Part shown: positions 54,399-62,561 of the stretch, piece by piece | Layout: every line of letters begins with the position of its first letter | How positions within the stretch are numbered: position 1 is the stretch's first letter | From: Bin87 sp963668585 | GTDB lineage: Bacteria; Chloroflexota; Dehalococcoidia; Lucifugimonadales; UBA3495 | DNA length: 64,000 nt | Direction: 5' to 3' | NCBI GenBank assembly: GCA_963668585.1 | Contig: OY764869.1 | Span: 434,001-498,000 of the forward strand | Position numbers and translations under genes: made by a program | The notes under the pieces: model-generated | Databases searched by the model: none | What the model was told of the DNA's origin: nothing | The model's input: only the letters and a program-made list of their open reading frames with translations

Positions 54399-56696
54399 AT
54401 GATCATACTGCACGAGGGTATGAAAGACGGTTGGCTGTTGCTGTGGGCGGAGCGGTCGCCGGACGAACTGCGCCCCGAAGGTAACGGTGATCCGGCGGCC
54501 AATGAGCATCACTACTGCGTTGTCCATGGAGAGTTGGTGGACGTACTGGCCAATGCCGCGCCCGGGTTCCGGGTGGACTCGGGCGAAGCGGTCTCGGCCA
54601 CCGCATGGTTACCCAGCAAGGGCGGCGGCCCTCTTCCGTCCAACGTCCTGGTGGCAGACCCGCCCAGATCCAAGGCCAAACCCAGGCTGATGCCATGGTC
54701 CCTACCCGCATACCGGGTGTCTCCGGCGGACGCCATCCCCATATTGCAGGCCCACAGGGGGGCAGGGATGTTGACCAACGGCGTGGGTATCGGAGCGGAC
54801 CTGGCCTACTGGAGTCAGGCGGTGCGCTTCGGTGCGGCGCTGGTGGCCCTCCAGCAGTTCCTTCCGGGGACGATACACGCAGCCGACGCAGACAAGCCGC
54901 CCGACCAGCCGGCGGCCACTGTCCTCAGGACCTTCGTCGCCGCGGTCGTGGACAGCCTGGTCAGAAATCCCAACGGCGCTCTGAAGGTGGCTGCCTCCAG
55001 GGGCCGCCGCAAGGCGCCAGCGTTCGATAGCGTGCACGACGCGTGGCTGCAAGGCCTGAAGTCAGCCGATGGGGCAGTACGCGGCGCCCCGGAGCAACTG
55101 GGGCAGCTGCGGGCGCAGGTGGCGGAATGGCAGCGGCCCATTGCCCTCACGTCCAGCGCGCCGTTTCGGGTCTGCTTCCGGCTTGAGGAACCGCCGCCGC
55201 CCGGCGATGAGTCCGACGTGGCCCCGACACAGCAGGACGGATGGTATCTGCGCTACCTGCTGCAATCTCACGAGGACCCGAGCCTGTTGCCGCCCGCCAG
55301 CGCGGTCTGGAAAACCGGTCGCCAGCGGGTTCGAGAGCTGGAACGGGACGGCTTCAACGCCCGGGAATTTCTGCTGGCGTCTCCGGGTCAGGCCAGCGGG
55401 GTCTGCGCCGGCGTGGCCGACAGCCTGCAACGGAAGAGGCCTACGGGACGGAAGCTGGACGTCGCCACGGCGTACCAGTTCTTGACCGGGGAATCCATGG
55501 CGCTGGAGGAGGCAGGCTACGGCATCATCCTGCTGGCGTGGTGGACCCGCCGGGGCACCAGGGCCAAACCCACCGTCAGGGCCAACGTGAAGACCCCGCA
55601 GATGCAGGGCGTGAGCGGCGTGTCGTTGACCACCAACCTGGAGCTGAACCTTGAGGTGGCGTTGGGAGACCAGGTCATGAGCGCCCAGGAGCTGGAGGCG
55701 CTGGCTCAGCTGAAGACGCCCCTGGTGAAATTGCGCGGCCAGTGGGTGGAGCTCAACGCCGGCGAGATCCGGGCGGCGCTGGATTTCTGGAATCAGAAGG
55801 GCGAGACCACGCTAAAGGACGTCATCCGTCTGGCAGTGGGTGCAGGGGAAACGCCGGGTGGGTTGGACGTGGACGGCGTGAACGCCAGCGGCTGGTTGGA
55901 GGACCTGCTGGGACAGCTCACCGGACGCGCCGAGTTCCAGGAACTGGAAGCTCCGGAGGGTTTCTGCGGGACGCTGCGTCCCTACCAGCAGCGGGGCTAT
56001 TCATGGCTGGCGTTCCTGCGGCGGTGGGGGCTGGGCGCCTGCCTGGCCGACGACATGGGCCTGGGCAAGACGGTCCAGACCCTGGCGGCCATCCAGCAGG
56101 ACCGCCGAGAAGGAGTGAAGGAACCGACGCTCTTGGTTTGTCCGACCTCGGTGATGAACAACTGGCGCAAGGAGGCGTCCCGTTTCACGCCCGACCTGCC
56201 GCTGATGGTGCATCGCGGTCCGGGTCGCAAACGGGACGCCGAATTCGTGGAGACCGCCCAGCAGCACGCTATCGTGGTCGCCAGCTACGGGGTGCTGGCG
56301 CGGGACTTAGGGTTCATGGCCGAGGTGCCGTGGCGCGGCATCGCGCTGGACGAAGCCCAGAACATCAAGAACCCGGCCACCCGACAGGCCCGGGCCGCCC
56401 GGTCCCTGGGCGCCGACTACCGGGTAGCCTTGACCGGCGCGGCCGTGGAGAACTACGTGGGCGACCTGTGGTCGGTGATGCAGTTGCTGAACCCGGGACT
56501 GCTGGGAACGGAGGGCGAGTTCAAGCGCAACTACTTCGTGCCCATCCAGGCGGAAAGGGACGAGGGCGCGGCCCAGCGGCTGCAGCGGGCCACCGGCCCC
56601 TTCATCCTGCGGCGTCTCAAGACCGACCGGGCCATCATCACCGACCTGCCAGTTTGGAACTTGCTTCTATCGCTTTTGACGCTTCATCTGGTATGA
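54399..56696 (+). CDS. SNF2-family helicase, truncated after the first RecA domain
   Basis: 765 residues. The long N-terminal region (about residues 1-500) is typical of bacterial SNF2 proteins with a DUF3670-like segment (LEEAGYGIILLAWWTRRGT). The SNF2 N domain has RPYQQRGYSWLAFLRRWG, Walker A ADDMGLGKTVQTLA near 551 and motif II LDEAQNIKNP near 650, then TGAAVENYVGDLWSVM (motif III). Similarity ends at RRLKTDRAIITDLP. The last 14 residues are foreign, and the entire second RecA domain (motifs IV-VI) is missing. Without it no remodelling activity is expected. The stop lies 5 nt from the convergent hemW stop, so a deletion joined them. Confidence 0.85.
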   Translation: MIILHEGMKDGWLLLWAERSPDELRPEGNGDPAANEHHYCVVHGELVDVLANAAPGFRVDSGEAVSATAWLPSKGGGPLPSNVLVADPPRSKAKPRLMPWSLPAYRVSPADAIPILQAHRGAGMLTNGVGIGADLAYWSQAVRFGAALVALQQFLPGTIHAADADKPPDQPAATVLRTFVAAVVDSLVRNPNGALKVAASRGRRKAPAFDSVHDAWLQGLKSADGAVRGAPEQLGQLRAQVAEWQRPIALTSSAPFRVCFRLEEPPPPGDESDVAPTQQDGWYLRYLLQSHEDPSLLPPASAVWKTGRQRVRELERDGFNAREFLLASPGQASGVCAGVADSLQRKRPTGRKLDVATAYQFLTGESMALEEAGYGIILLAWWTRRGTRAKPTVRANVKTPQMQGVSGVSLTTNLELNLEVALGDQVMSAQELEALAQLKTPLVKLRGQWVELNAGEIRAALDFWNQKGETTLKDVIRLAVGAGETPGGLDVDGVNASGWLEDLLGQLTGRAEFQELEAPEGFCGTLRPYQQRGYSWLAFLRRWGLGACLADDMGLGKTVQTLAAIQQDRREGVKEPTLLVCPTSVMNNWRKEASRFTPDLPLMVHRGPGRKRDAEFVETAQQHAIVVASYGVLARDLGFMAEVPWRGIALDEAQNIKNPATRQARAARSLGADYRVALTGAAVENYVGDLWSVMQLLNPGLLGTEGEFKRNYFVPIQAERDEGAAQRLQRATGPFILRRLKTDRAIITDLPVWNLLLSLLTLHLV

Positions 56697-56701
56697 CTCG
56701 G

Positions 56702-57961
56702 TCATTCCAGCAAAAACCTCGTGAACACCTGGTTACCCACCAGGTACGCCTCCTCGGTGAGCCGTAGCCTCCCGTCTGGTTCCCACACCAGCAGGCCTTC
56801 CCCAGTCAATTCGTCCAACTCGTTCGCGTAGCGCGCCATCAGGTCGATGCCGATCCTTGCCGACGCTGCCCCCACATCCATGCCGTCCAGCAGCCTCAGC
56901 CCCAGGAACATCGTTTCCGCCGCCGCCGTGGCGTCGTCGATAACCTCCAGCCCGTCAACCGTCGGCGTCCCCTCGATCCTTGCCGCCGTCACCGATTCCC
57001 ACCGTCGGGCCAATCCCGCCCACTCCTCGGCCAGCCGCGCGTACTCCCTGGGCGACCGAACCGTCCAGAAGCGGCAGCCGGCGCCGGTTTCTCCAACTCG
57101 AAGCGACGAATGCGCTCCCGGTCCGACGCCCAGCCATTGCAGGTTGCGCCAATAGGCCAGGTTGTGCTCGGACTCTCCGCCCGGGCGGCACCAGTTGCTG
57201 ATCTCATAGTGGTGATAGCCCGCCTCGCCCAGTCTGGCGCGCGCCAGATCATACATATCGGCCGCCAGGTCCGGGTCCGGTTCCGGCAGTCGCCCCTGCT
57301 CAACCCAGCGACGCAGCGGCGTCCCTTCCTCCAGAGTCAACGAGTACATGGAAATATGCTCCGGCGACAGCGCGAGTATCCGGTCCACCGTGTCCCGCCA
57401 TTGCGTCAGCGTCTGCTGCGGCAGTCCATACATCAGGTCCAGGTTCACGTCGTCGAAACCCGCTCGTCGGCAGGTTTCCAGCGCGGCAACCGCCTCGGCG
57501 GCATCGTGCCGTCGCCCCAGCAGCGCCAGCAGATCGTTGTCCATGCTCTGCACGCCCATGCTGATGCGGTTGATCCCGGCGGCGTGAAGCTCGGCGCATT
57601 TGGCCGCTGTCAGGTCATTCGGGTTGCACTCCGCCGTTATCTCCGCGTCGCTGCGCACCGGATGGGTTCGGGCAATCGTGTCCAGGATGCGGCCCACGTC
57701 CCCCTCTGGCAGATACGACGGCGTGCCTCCCCCCAGGAATATGGTGTTCACCGCCGGCCCGTCCAACGCCCGCGCCCATGCTTCAATCTCGCCGGCAACC
57801 GCCCCCAGGAAATCGCCAAACTGCGATTCTATGCCCTGGTACGTATTGAAGTCGCAGTAGGGGCATTTGCTCAGGCAGAAAGGAATATGCACATATAACG
57901 ATATGCCTTCATCCCCGACCGCCGAAATTGTTTGGACGTGCGAATCCGCGTATCGCGACAT
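56702..57961 (-). CDS. hemW: HemW-like radical SAM protein (coproporphyrinogen III oxidase-related)
   Basis: 419 residues. The radical SAM cluster motif is C29-x3-C33-x2-C36 in IPFCLSKCPYCDF. FLGGGTPSYLP (glycine-rich AdoMet region) and GINRISMGVQSMDNDLL follow, then the HemN-type C-terminal domain (EEAYLVGNQVFTRFL). The HemW-specific FNTYQG after the third Cys separates it from true HemN, which has an extra Cys there. HemW binds haem and inserts it into respiratory proteins in known cases. Confidence 0.92.
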   Translation of the reverse strand: MSRYADSHVQTISAVGDEGISLYVHIPFCLSKCPYCDFNTYQGIESQFGDFLGAVAGEIEAWARALDGPAVNTIFLGGGTPSYLPEGDVGRILDTIARTHPVRSDAEITAECNPNDLTAAKCAELHAAGINRISMGVQSMDNDLLALLGRRHDAAEAVAALETCRRAGFDDVNLDLMYGLPQQTLTQWRDTVDRILALSPEHISMYSLTLEEGTPLRRWVEQGRLPEPDPDLAADMYDLARARLGEAGYHHYEISNWCRPGGESEHNLAYWRNLQWLGVGPGAHSSLRVGETGAGCRFWTVRSPREYARLAEEWAGLARRWESVTAARIEGTPTVDGLEVIDDATAAAETMFLGLRLLDGMDVGAASARIGIDLMARYANELDELTGEGLLVWEPDGRLRLTEEAYLVGNQVFTRFLLE

Positions 57962-57978
57962 AACCCCACCTGTGTGTA

Positions 57979-58001
57979 GGGGCGGGTTACAAACCCGCCC
58001 C
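57979..58001. repeat. Dispersed palindrome, copy 3
   Basis: GGGGCGGGTT and its complement around three bases, just upstream of hemW. Same family as 17781-17809 and 34462-34484. Confidence 0.75.
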
Positions 58002-58037
58002 GTGCATCTGAATGTTCAATAGCCTCGCGTCTCCATA

Positions 58038-58424
58038 TCAACCGCCGCGCGGGTCGTCCGAGTCGTCCGTGGGGCGGGCCTGTCCGTCCACCACGCTGTC
58101 GGGGTCGCTGTCTTCCGGTCGAGGCGGCGGCGGTTCTCCCATATGTTCCCGCACCACCGCCGGGGGACATAGCTTCCAGAAAATGAAAATTGCCAGCCCC
58201 AGGATTATGAGGTCGTCATAGCGCCCCAGCCCGTAGGGAATCCGGTCCCGAACCAGGTCAATGGGAAACACCGCGTAAACCAGGGCCAGGGGAATCAGCA
58301 GCTTGAGCAGAATGCTCACCCGATTGTCCTTGTGCAGTCGCCACACCGCGCGCACAAACTTGATCACACGGGGCGCCAACTGCGGACCGAACATCAACAA
58401 GATAGGCCAGAGGAATCTCAACAT
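58038..58424 (-). CDS. DUF1232 (YkvA-like) membrane protein
   Basis: 128 residues. The DUF1232 core (KLLIPLALVYAVFPIDLVRD, then YGLGRYDDLIILGLAIFIFW) gives two membrane segments joined by the conserved PxDLxxDxxPxxGxxDD loop. An N-terminal hydrophobic stretch (RFLWPILLMFG) may be a third. The tail is acidic and disordered. ATG 58424 is preceded by AAGGTGG; GTG 58427 is also possible. Function unknown for the family. Confidence 0.88.
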   Translation of the reverse strand: MLRFLWPILLMFGPQLAPRVIKFVRAVWRLHKDNRVSILLKLLIPLALVYAVFPIDLVRDRIPYGLGRYDDLIILGLAIFIFWKLCPPAVVREHMGEPPPPRPEDSDPDSVVDGQARPTDDSDDPRGG

Positions 58425-58594
58425 CACAAAACCACCTTACCGTCTGATGTTAGCACATCGTGACATTCCCCTGTGCGCTCGAAGAATCGCCGCAGCGCCA
58501 GACCGAGTGTGAGTCGCCCCGGGAACCTGCGGCGCAATGCGACGATGATCTGTTCTAGGCGATCTCGCCACTCGACGGGCCAGAGTGGCCGAGG

Positions 58595-58954
58595 CTATGT
58601 CTGGTTCAGCAGGGGTATCAGCTTGTCCAGCAGGGTTTCGACGTCGTCCAATCCGCCCGCCACGTCCTCGGCTTCCATTGTGTTCTCGTAGAAGTTCTCG
58701 TGCAGCAGGCTGGCTACGCCAAACAAACTCCGGATGTCGCCGTCGCCGGTTTCCGCCCGCAGACGGCTGACGATCCTGAGGTAATGTCGGTGTCGGCTAT
58801 GCCCCCAGCCGCGTTGGTCGGCAATGGCCTTGAGGACTTGGGCGGTAGCCCCCCAGCCCTTTTCGGATGCCTGCGCCAGATCTCCAGCGGAAAGCTCATG
58901 CCTGCCCTGTGCCAGGAAATGCTCGCTGGCCTGTTGGTACCGTTGGGTCGTCAC
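58595..58954 (-). CDS. PaREP1/HEPN-like protein
   Basis: 119 residues, all helical. LSAGDLAQASEKGWGATAQV, followed by ADQRGWGHSRHRHYLRIVSR, matches the PaREP1 family of the HEPN superfamily, whose members often pair with a nucleotidyltransferase (MNT) in toxin-antitoxin modules. The HEPN R-x4-6-H motif may be the GWGHSRHRH segment. No MNT partner is encoded next to it. After its TAG the same frame stays open down to the DUF1232 start (see findings). Confidence 0.65.
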   Translation of the reverse strand: MTTQRYQQASEHFLAQGRHELSAGDLAQASEKGWGATAQVLKAIADQRGWGHSRHRHYLRIVSRLRAETGDGDIRSLFGVASLLHENFYENTMEAEDVAGGLDDVETLLDKLIPLLNQT

Positions 58955-59079
58955 TTACGGCGCCTCCTGCTGTGTTTGTAGGTTAGCAACTCTGACATGC
59001 TTGGGCAATGCTATGGACGCGGTGCCGCATGGTGGTTGGGGTACGGGTAGCGTAATTGCATCTTTTGTTCTGATTTCTA

Positions 59080-59109
59080 TTGACACTAACGGAACGTCGG
59101 TTCTATAAT
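59080..59109 (+). promoter_or_regulatory. Near-perfect sigma70 promoter of the Cys4-HTH gene
   Basis: TTGACA (59080-59085), an 18-nt spacer and TATAAT (59104-59109): both hexamers are full consensus. Start near 59116, leader of about 30 nt. Confidence 0.88.
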
Positions 59110-59145
59110 TTGGACAAATGGAGAACGCACGTTTCGGAGTGACCC

Positions 59146-59487
59146 ATGTACGGAGTGAACGCCGTTGTCCCCGGCAAACGCCGAATCAGGGAACCCGGCA
59201 TCTACAACTACGCGGATAACGGTTGCGAGGTGGCGCGCACCTGCCTTGAATGTCCCCTGTCCCGCTGCAAGTTCGACGACATGACGTGGTTCAACAGGTA
59301 TCGTCGCATGGCACGGGACTTCCGCATCGCGGCCGCGATCCACTCGGAAGGCCTTTCAACCAGGGAGGCTGCCGAGCGATTTTCCGTAACCCCGCGCACC
59401 ATATTCCGCATACTCAACCGCTGTCGCGGCGCCATGCAGGACCTCACCCCCGAGGAGGCCGCCGTCTTCGCCTCGCTGGCGGCTTGA
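59146..59487 (+). CDS. Small DNA-binding protein with a four-Cys cluster and helix-turn-helix
   Basis: 113 residues. The N-terminal half has four Cys (C27, C33, C36, C41) in NGCEVARTCLECPLSRCKFD, a layout suited to a zinc or Fe-S centre. The C-terminal half is a helix-turn-helix of the Hin/transposase-like kind (GLSTREAAERFSVTPRTIFR). I do not know a named family. The full-consensus promoter suggests strong, constitutive or autoregulated expression; the -10/+1 region is a natural place for its own operator. A metal- or redox-responsive regulator is an inference. Confidence 0.75.
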   Translation: MYGVNAVVPGKRRIREPGIYNYADNGCEVARTCLECPLSRCKFDDMTWFNRYRRMARDFRIAAAIHSEGLSTREAAERFSVTPRTIFRILNRCRGAMQDLTPEEAAVFASLAA

Positions 59488-59527
59488 ACTGCCCCGACTC
59501 CGTGCCCCGCCGGCCGCGGGTCTGCCT

Positions 59528-60703
59528 CTACCCGCGCGGCAGGCCCAATCCCCGTCCGGCGACGATTCCCCGCTGCACCTCCGAGGTGCCGCCGGCAATC
59601 TTGTGTGAAAAACTGATCATCCAGTTCTCGGGCAGCCGTCCCTTCAACGGCGCGCGAGATTCGTCGCGCGACAACGCACCCGGCAGCCCTGACACTTCCA
59701 GCACGCTGTTGGCTGACCGGTGCAACGTCTCGCTGCCGAACGCTTTGCTCATGGATGCTTCCTTGTTGGGCACCAGGCCCTCTCCCTGCATCCAGGCCAC
59801 GTTATAGGCCATCAGACGCGCCACCTCACACTCCACGTAGCGGTCCGCCAGCAGGTTGCGCACCCAGGGAATCTCCGTAACCCTGCTCCCGTTGCGCGTC
59901 AGAGCGCCCGCATACTCGCGGGTATCGTCCAGCAGTCGCCGGGCGATTGCCGAGTAGTCGATGCCGGAACGTTCGAAGTCCAGCAGGGTCACCGCCACGT
60001 ACCAACCCCGGTTTTCCTCCCCGACCACGTTGCTGGCGGGCACGCGCACATCTTCAAAAATCACCTGGTTGAACTCATGCCCCCCGGCCATGTTGATGAC
60101 CGGCCGCACCTCAACGCCGGGTGATTTCATGTCCACCAGTATAAAGCTGATGCCGCGATGCCTGGGCGCTTCCGGGTCCGTGCGCGCCAGGCACATGATC
60201 CAGTCCGAGCGGTGCGCCAGCGTCGTCCAGATCTTCGCGCCGTTGATCACGTATTCGTCGCCGTCCCTCACCGCGCGGGTACTCAACGATGCCAGGTCAG
60301 ATCCTGACTCCGGTTCGCTGTACCCCTGGCACCACTGGACTTCGCCCCTGGCGATCGACGGCAGATGGGTCTGCTTCTGCTCCTCGCTGCCGTGGATCAT
60401 CAGCGTAGGCCCGAGCATCCTGACCCCGAAGATGTCCCGGCCCGGCGCCCGCAGGTAGGCCAGTTCTTCGTTGTAGATCGCGGACCGCACCGGCGACGCA
60501 TCCTGGCCGCCGTATTCCTCCGGCCAGTGCATCGTCAGCCAGCCTTTGTCGGCCAGGCGTCCCCGCAGGTGCATTGTGAAATCCCAGTCGTATTCCTCGG
60601 GCCACCTGCCGCCGCCTTCCCAGTCGGCCGGCAACTCCGACTGTATGAACTGGCGCAACTCGCCGCGAAACTGGTCGTCATCCGGAGTGAAGCGATACTC
60701 CAC
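59528..60703 (-). CDS. Acyl-CoA dehydrogenase
   Basis: 391 residues, standard length, FAD-dependent alpha,beta-dehydrogenation of an acyl-CoA. Signature one is QGYSEPESGSDLASL near residue 127 and the FAD-binding segment INGAKIWTTLAHRSDW follows. The C-terminal domain includes KIAGGTSEVQRGIVAGRGLG, the usual helical end. The catalytic Glu position cannot be fixed by eye. Long N-terminal helices and FACTxTEPxxGS variants of this type occur in catabolic acyl-CoA dehydrogenases of aromatic, terpenoid or sterol side-chain degradation. Divergent from nothing; the AsnC sensor gene lies 48 nt upstream on the same strand. Confidence 0.93.
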   Translation of the reverse strand: MEYRFTPDDDQFRGELRQFIQSELPADWEGGGRWPEEYDWDFTMHLRGRLADKGWLTMHWPEEYGGQDASPVRSAIYNEELAYLRAPGRDIFGVRMLGPTLMIHGSEEQKQTHLPSIARGEVQWCQGYSEPESGSDLASLSTRAVRDGDEYVINGAKIWTTLAHRSDWIMCLARTDPEAPRHRGISFILVDMKSPGVEVRPVINMAGGHEFNQVIFEDVRVPASNVVGEENRGWYVAVTLLDFERSGIDYSAIARRLLDDTREYAGALTRNGSRVTEIPWVRNLLADRYVECEVARLMAYNVAWMQGEGLVPNKEASMSKAFGSETLHRSANSVLEVSGLPGALSRDESRAPLKGRLPENWMISFSHKIAGGTSEVQRGIVAGRGLGLPRG

Positions 60704-60751
60704 CGAAGCCTCCTTCTCCCGTCACGGGTTGTTCAAATCGCACCCGCTCGG

Positions 60752-60988
60752 TCAGGCGTCCACCGCCACGCAGGTCACGGTACGCACCACTCCGGCCACG
60801 GTGTGAATTTTCTCCGTCACCAGGCCTCCCACCACCGACATATCATCCCCGGAAATCACTGCGATGATGTCATAGGGCCCGGTCACCACGTCCACGGACT
60901 CGATTCCGTCCAATCCTCGCAGCGTGTTCGCCACATCTCGCGTGCGGCCAACTGCGGTTTCAACCAGCAAAAAGGCTCTCGTTGCCAT
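60752..60988 (-). CDS. Stand-alone Lrp/AsnC ligand-binding (RAM) domain protein
   Basis: 78 residues from ATG at 60988 (AAGGAG upstream). The whole protein is one ACT-like RAM domain: ATRAFLLVETAVGRTRDVAN, GLDGIESVDVVTGPYDIIAV, then VVRTVTCVAV. The DNA-binding half of Lrp/AsnC proteins is absent. Such small proteins form amino-acid-binding oligomers and may sense a metabolite. It precedes the acyl-CoA dehydrogenase on the same strand. Confidence 0.9.
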   Translation of the reverse strand: MATRAFLLVETAVGRTRDVANTLRGLDGIESVDVVTGPYDIIAVISGDDMSVVGGLVTEKIHTVAGVVRTVTCVAVDA

Positions 60989-61361
60989 TTTTTGGTGTCT
61001 CCTTGTGTCTGTCAAACCTGAAGCGTACAGGTGCGGGAGCAGAGTTCCAACGCCTCGCTTCAGCGCCGCACAATTCTACGGCGGCCCTTCTGATAGTGTC
61101 AATTCAGCGGATAACTCGCGCGTACCCGTTTGGGGCGTTGAATCGTCAGAATCAGCATTTGCGGGATTTATCGATCAGCAGGATTGGGGACGCTCCACCG
61201 CGGATGTTTCGAATCAGGGCAATCCTGATTCTGAAGATTTTCAATGCTGGGTTTGCGCGAAAATAGATCCACAACGCCGAGTCTTTTAGTTATCGGTGGC
61301 GCCGTTCCAATAGCCGCCTCTGCTACAATGCGGCAATCCGACGCCGCAGGAGAGTAAGAAC
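60989..61361 (+). other. Divergent gap with the LLM oxidoreductase promoter
   Basis: No gene. An extended -10 element (TGC-TACAAT, 61321-61329) lies 33 nt before the LLM ATG, followed by AGGAGAG as ribosome binding site. Confidence 0.5.
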
Positions 61362-62489
61362 ATGGACCTCGGACTTTTCTACCAGATTCAGGTCCCCAAA
61401 CCCTGGGACGACCGCAGCGAATCCCAAAAATTCCAGGAAATGGTGGAGCAGGTTTGCTTCGCAGAAGAAATGGGCATGACCTCGGTCTGGTTCGTGGAGC
61501 ATCACTTCCGTTCCGAATGGTCTCATTCCAGCGCTCCCGACATCACGCTGGCCGCCCTGAGCCAGCGCACCACCAATATGCGCCTCGGCATCGCCGTCGT
61601 CCTGGCGCCCCTGCACCACCCGCTGCACGTGGCCTCCAGGATGGCCACGCTGGACATCCTCTCCGGAGGCAGGGTTGACCTGGGCATCGGGCGTTCCGGC
61701 TACCCCTATCAGATGATGCCCTACGGGTCCGACCTGCCCGATGTGTCCGAAATGGTTGAGGAATATCTGAAGATCATCCCCGGCGCGTGGACCGAAGAGA
61801 TTTTCTCCTACCAGGGAAAGCACTACGACATCCCGCCCCGTGAGATCATCCCAAAGCCGGTGCAGAAACCTCACCCTCCCATCTGGCAGGCCGTGAGCCA
61901 GGAGTCCACCGCCGAGAAGGTGGGCCGGCAGGGCCTGGGCTGCTTGGCGCAAACCAGCGTCGGCCTGGAACGCGCCGAAAACCTCATCAAGATCTATCGG
62001 GACGCCATCGCACAACCCGAACCCGCCACCAAGCGGATCTTCCCTCGGGTTGCCGGCAATACCGTCGGCCTCTGCATGGAGGACAGGTCCAAAGCCTTTG
62101 AGCGGGCGGAGACCATAATCGACTGGTACCGGGAACAGCAGCGCATCCGCGATTCCTACGTCTGGCAGGGTTACGACCCGGCCCGGGTTCCCGAAGACTA
62201 CCAATGGCACTACCAGCGTGCCGTCAACGCGGACACCGCCCGCGCCGACGCAGTCACCTCGCGTTCACTCATCGATGATGGCGGCCGTTTCTGCATCGGA
62301 AACCCGGACGACTGCATCAAGTACATCGAAGACTACGAACGCATGGGCGTGGATGAGATAATGCCCCTGTTCCAGGTGGGCCCGGTGAGCCATGAAGAGG
62401 TCATGGAATCCCTGCGTCTGTTTGGCAAGTACATCATCCCCCATTTCAAGGAGAAGGCCCGCAAGGAAGCGCTGGCCGCAGACAACTGA
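61362..62489 (+). CDS. LLM class flavin-dependent oxidoreductase
   Basis: 375 residues of the luciferase-like TIM barrel. Typical segments are ENM-type FAEEMGMTSVWFVEHHFRSE near residue 33, PDITLAALSQRTTNMRLGIA, and GGRVDLGIGRSGYPYQ near 105 that contacts the flavin phosphate. PPIWQAVSQESTAEKVGRQG follows, and FCIGNPDDCIKYIEDYERMG occurs in the C-terminal half. It uses reduced FMN or F420 to oxygenate or reduce an organic substrate; which one is not decided. Many copies per genome are common in SAR202-type Chloroflexota. A bidirectional terminator follows. Confidence 0.93.
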   Translation: MDLGLFYQIQVPKPWDDRSESQKFQEMVEQVCFAEEMGMTSVWFVEHHFRSEWSHSSAPDITLAALSQRTTNMRLGIAVVLAPLHHPLHVASRMATLDILSGGRVDLGIGRSGYPYQMMPYGSDLPDVSEMVEEYLKIIPGAWTEEIFSYQGKHYDIPPREIIPKPVQKPHPPIWQAVSQESTAEKVGRQGLGCLAQTSVGLERAENLIKIYRDAIAQPEPATKRIFPRVAGNTVGLCMEDRSKAFERAETIIDWYREQQRIRDSYVWQGYDPARVPEDYQWHYQRAVNADTARADAVTSRSLIDDGGRFCIGNPDDCIKYIEDYERMGVDEIMPLFQVGPVSHEEVMESLRLFGKYIIPHFKEKARKEALAADN

Positions 62490-62514
62490 TCCTTTCCACC
62501 CATCGTATAACGTA

Positions 62515-62540
62515 AAGGGGCGGCCTGTCGGCCGCCCCTT
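62515..62540. terminator. Bidirectional terminator between convergent genes
   Basis: An 11-bp perfect stem (AAGGGGCGGCC with GGCCGCCCCTT) and TGTC loop, between the LLM gene and the convergent tubulin-like gene. T-tracts are short on both sides. Confidence 0.7.
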
Positions 62541-62561
62541 CAAGCGTGCAGTAAAGAGGGG

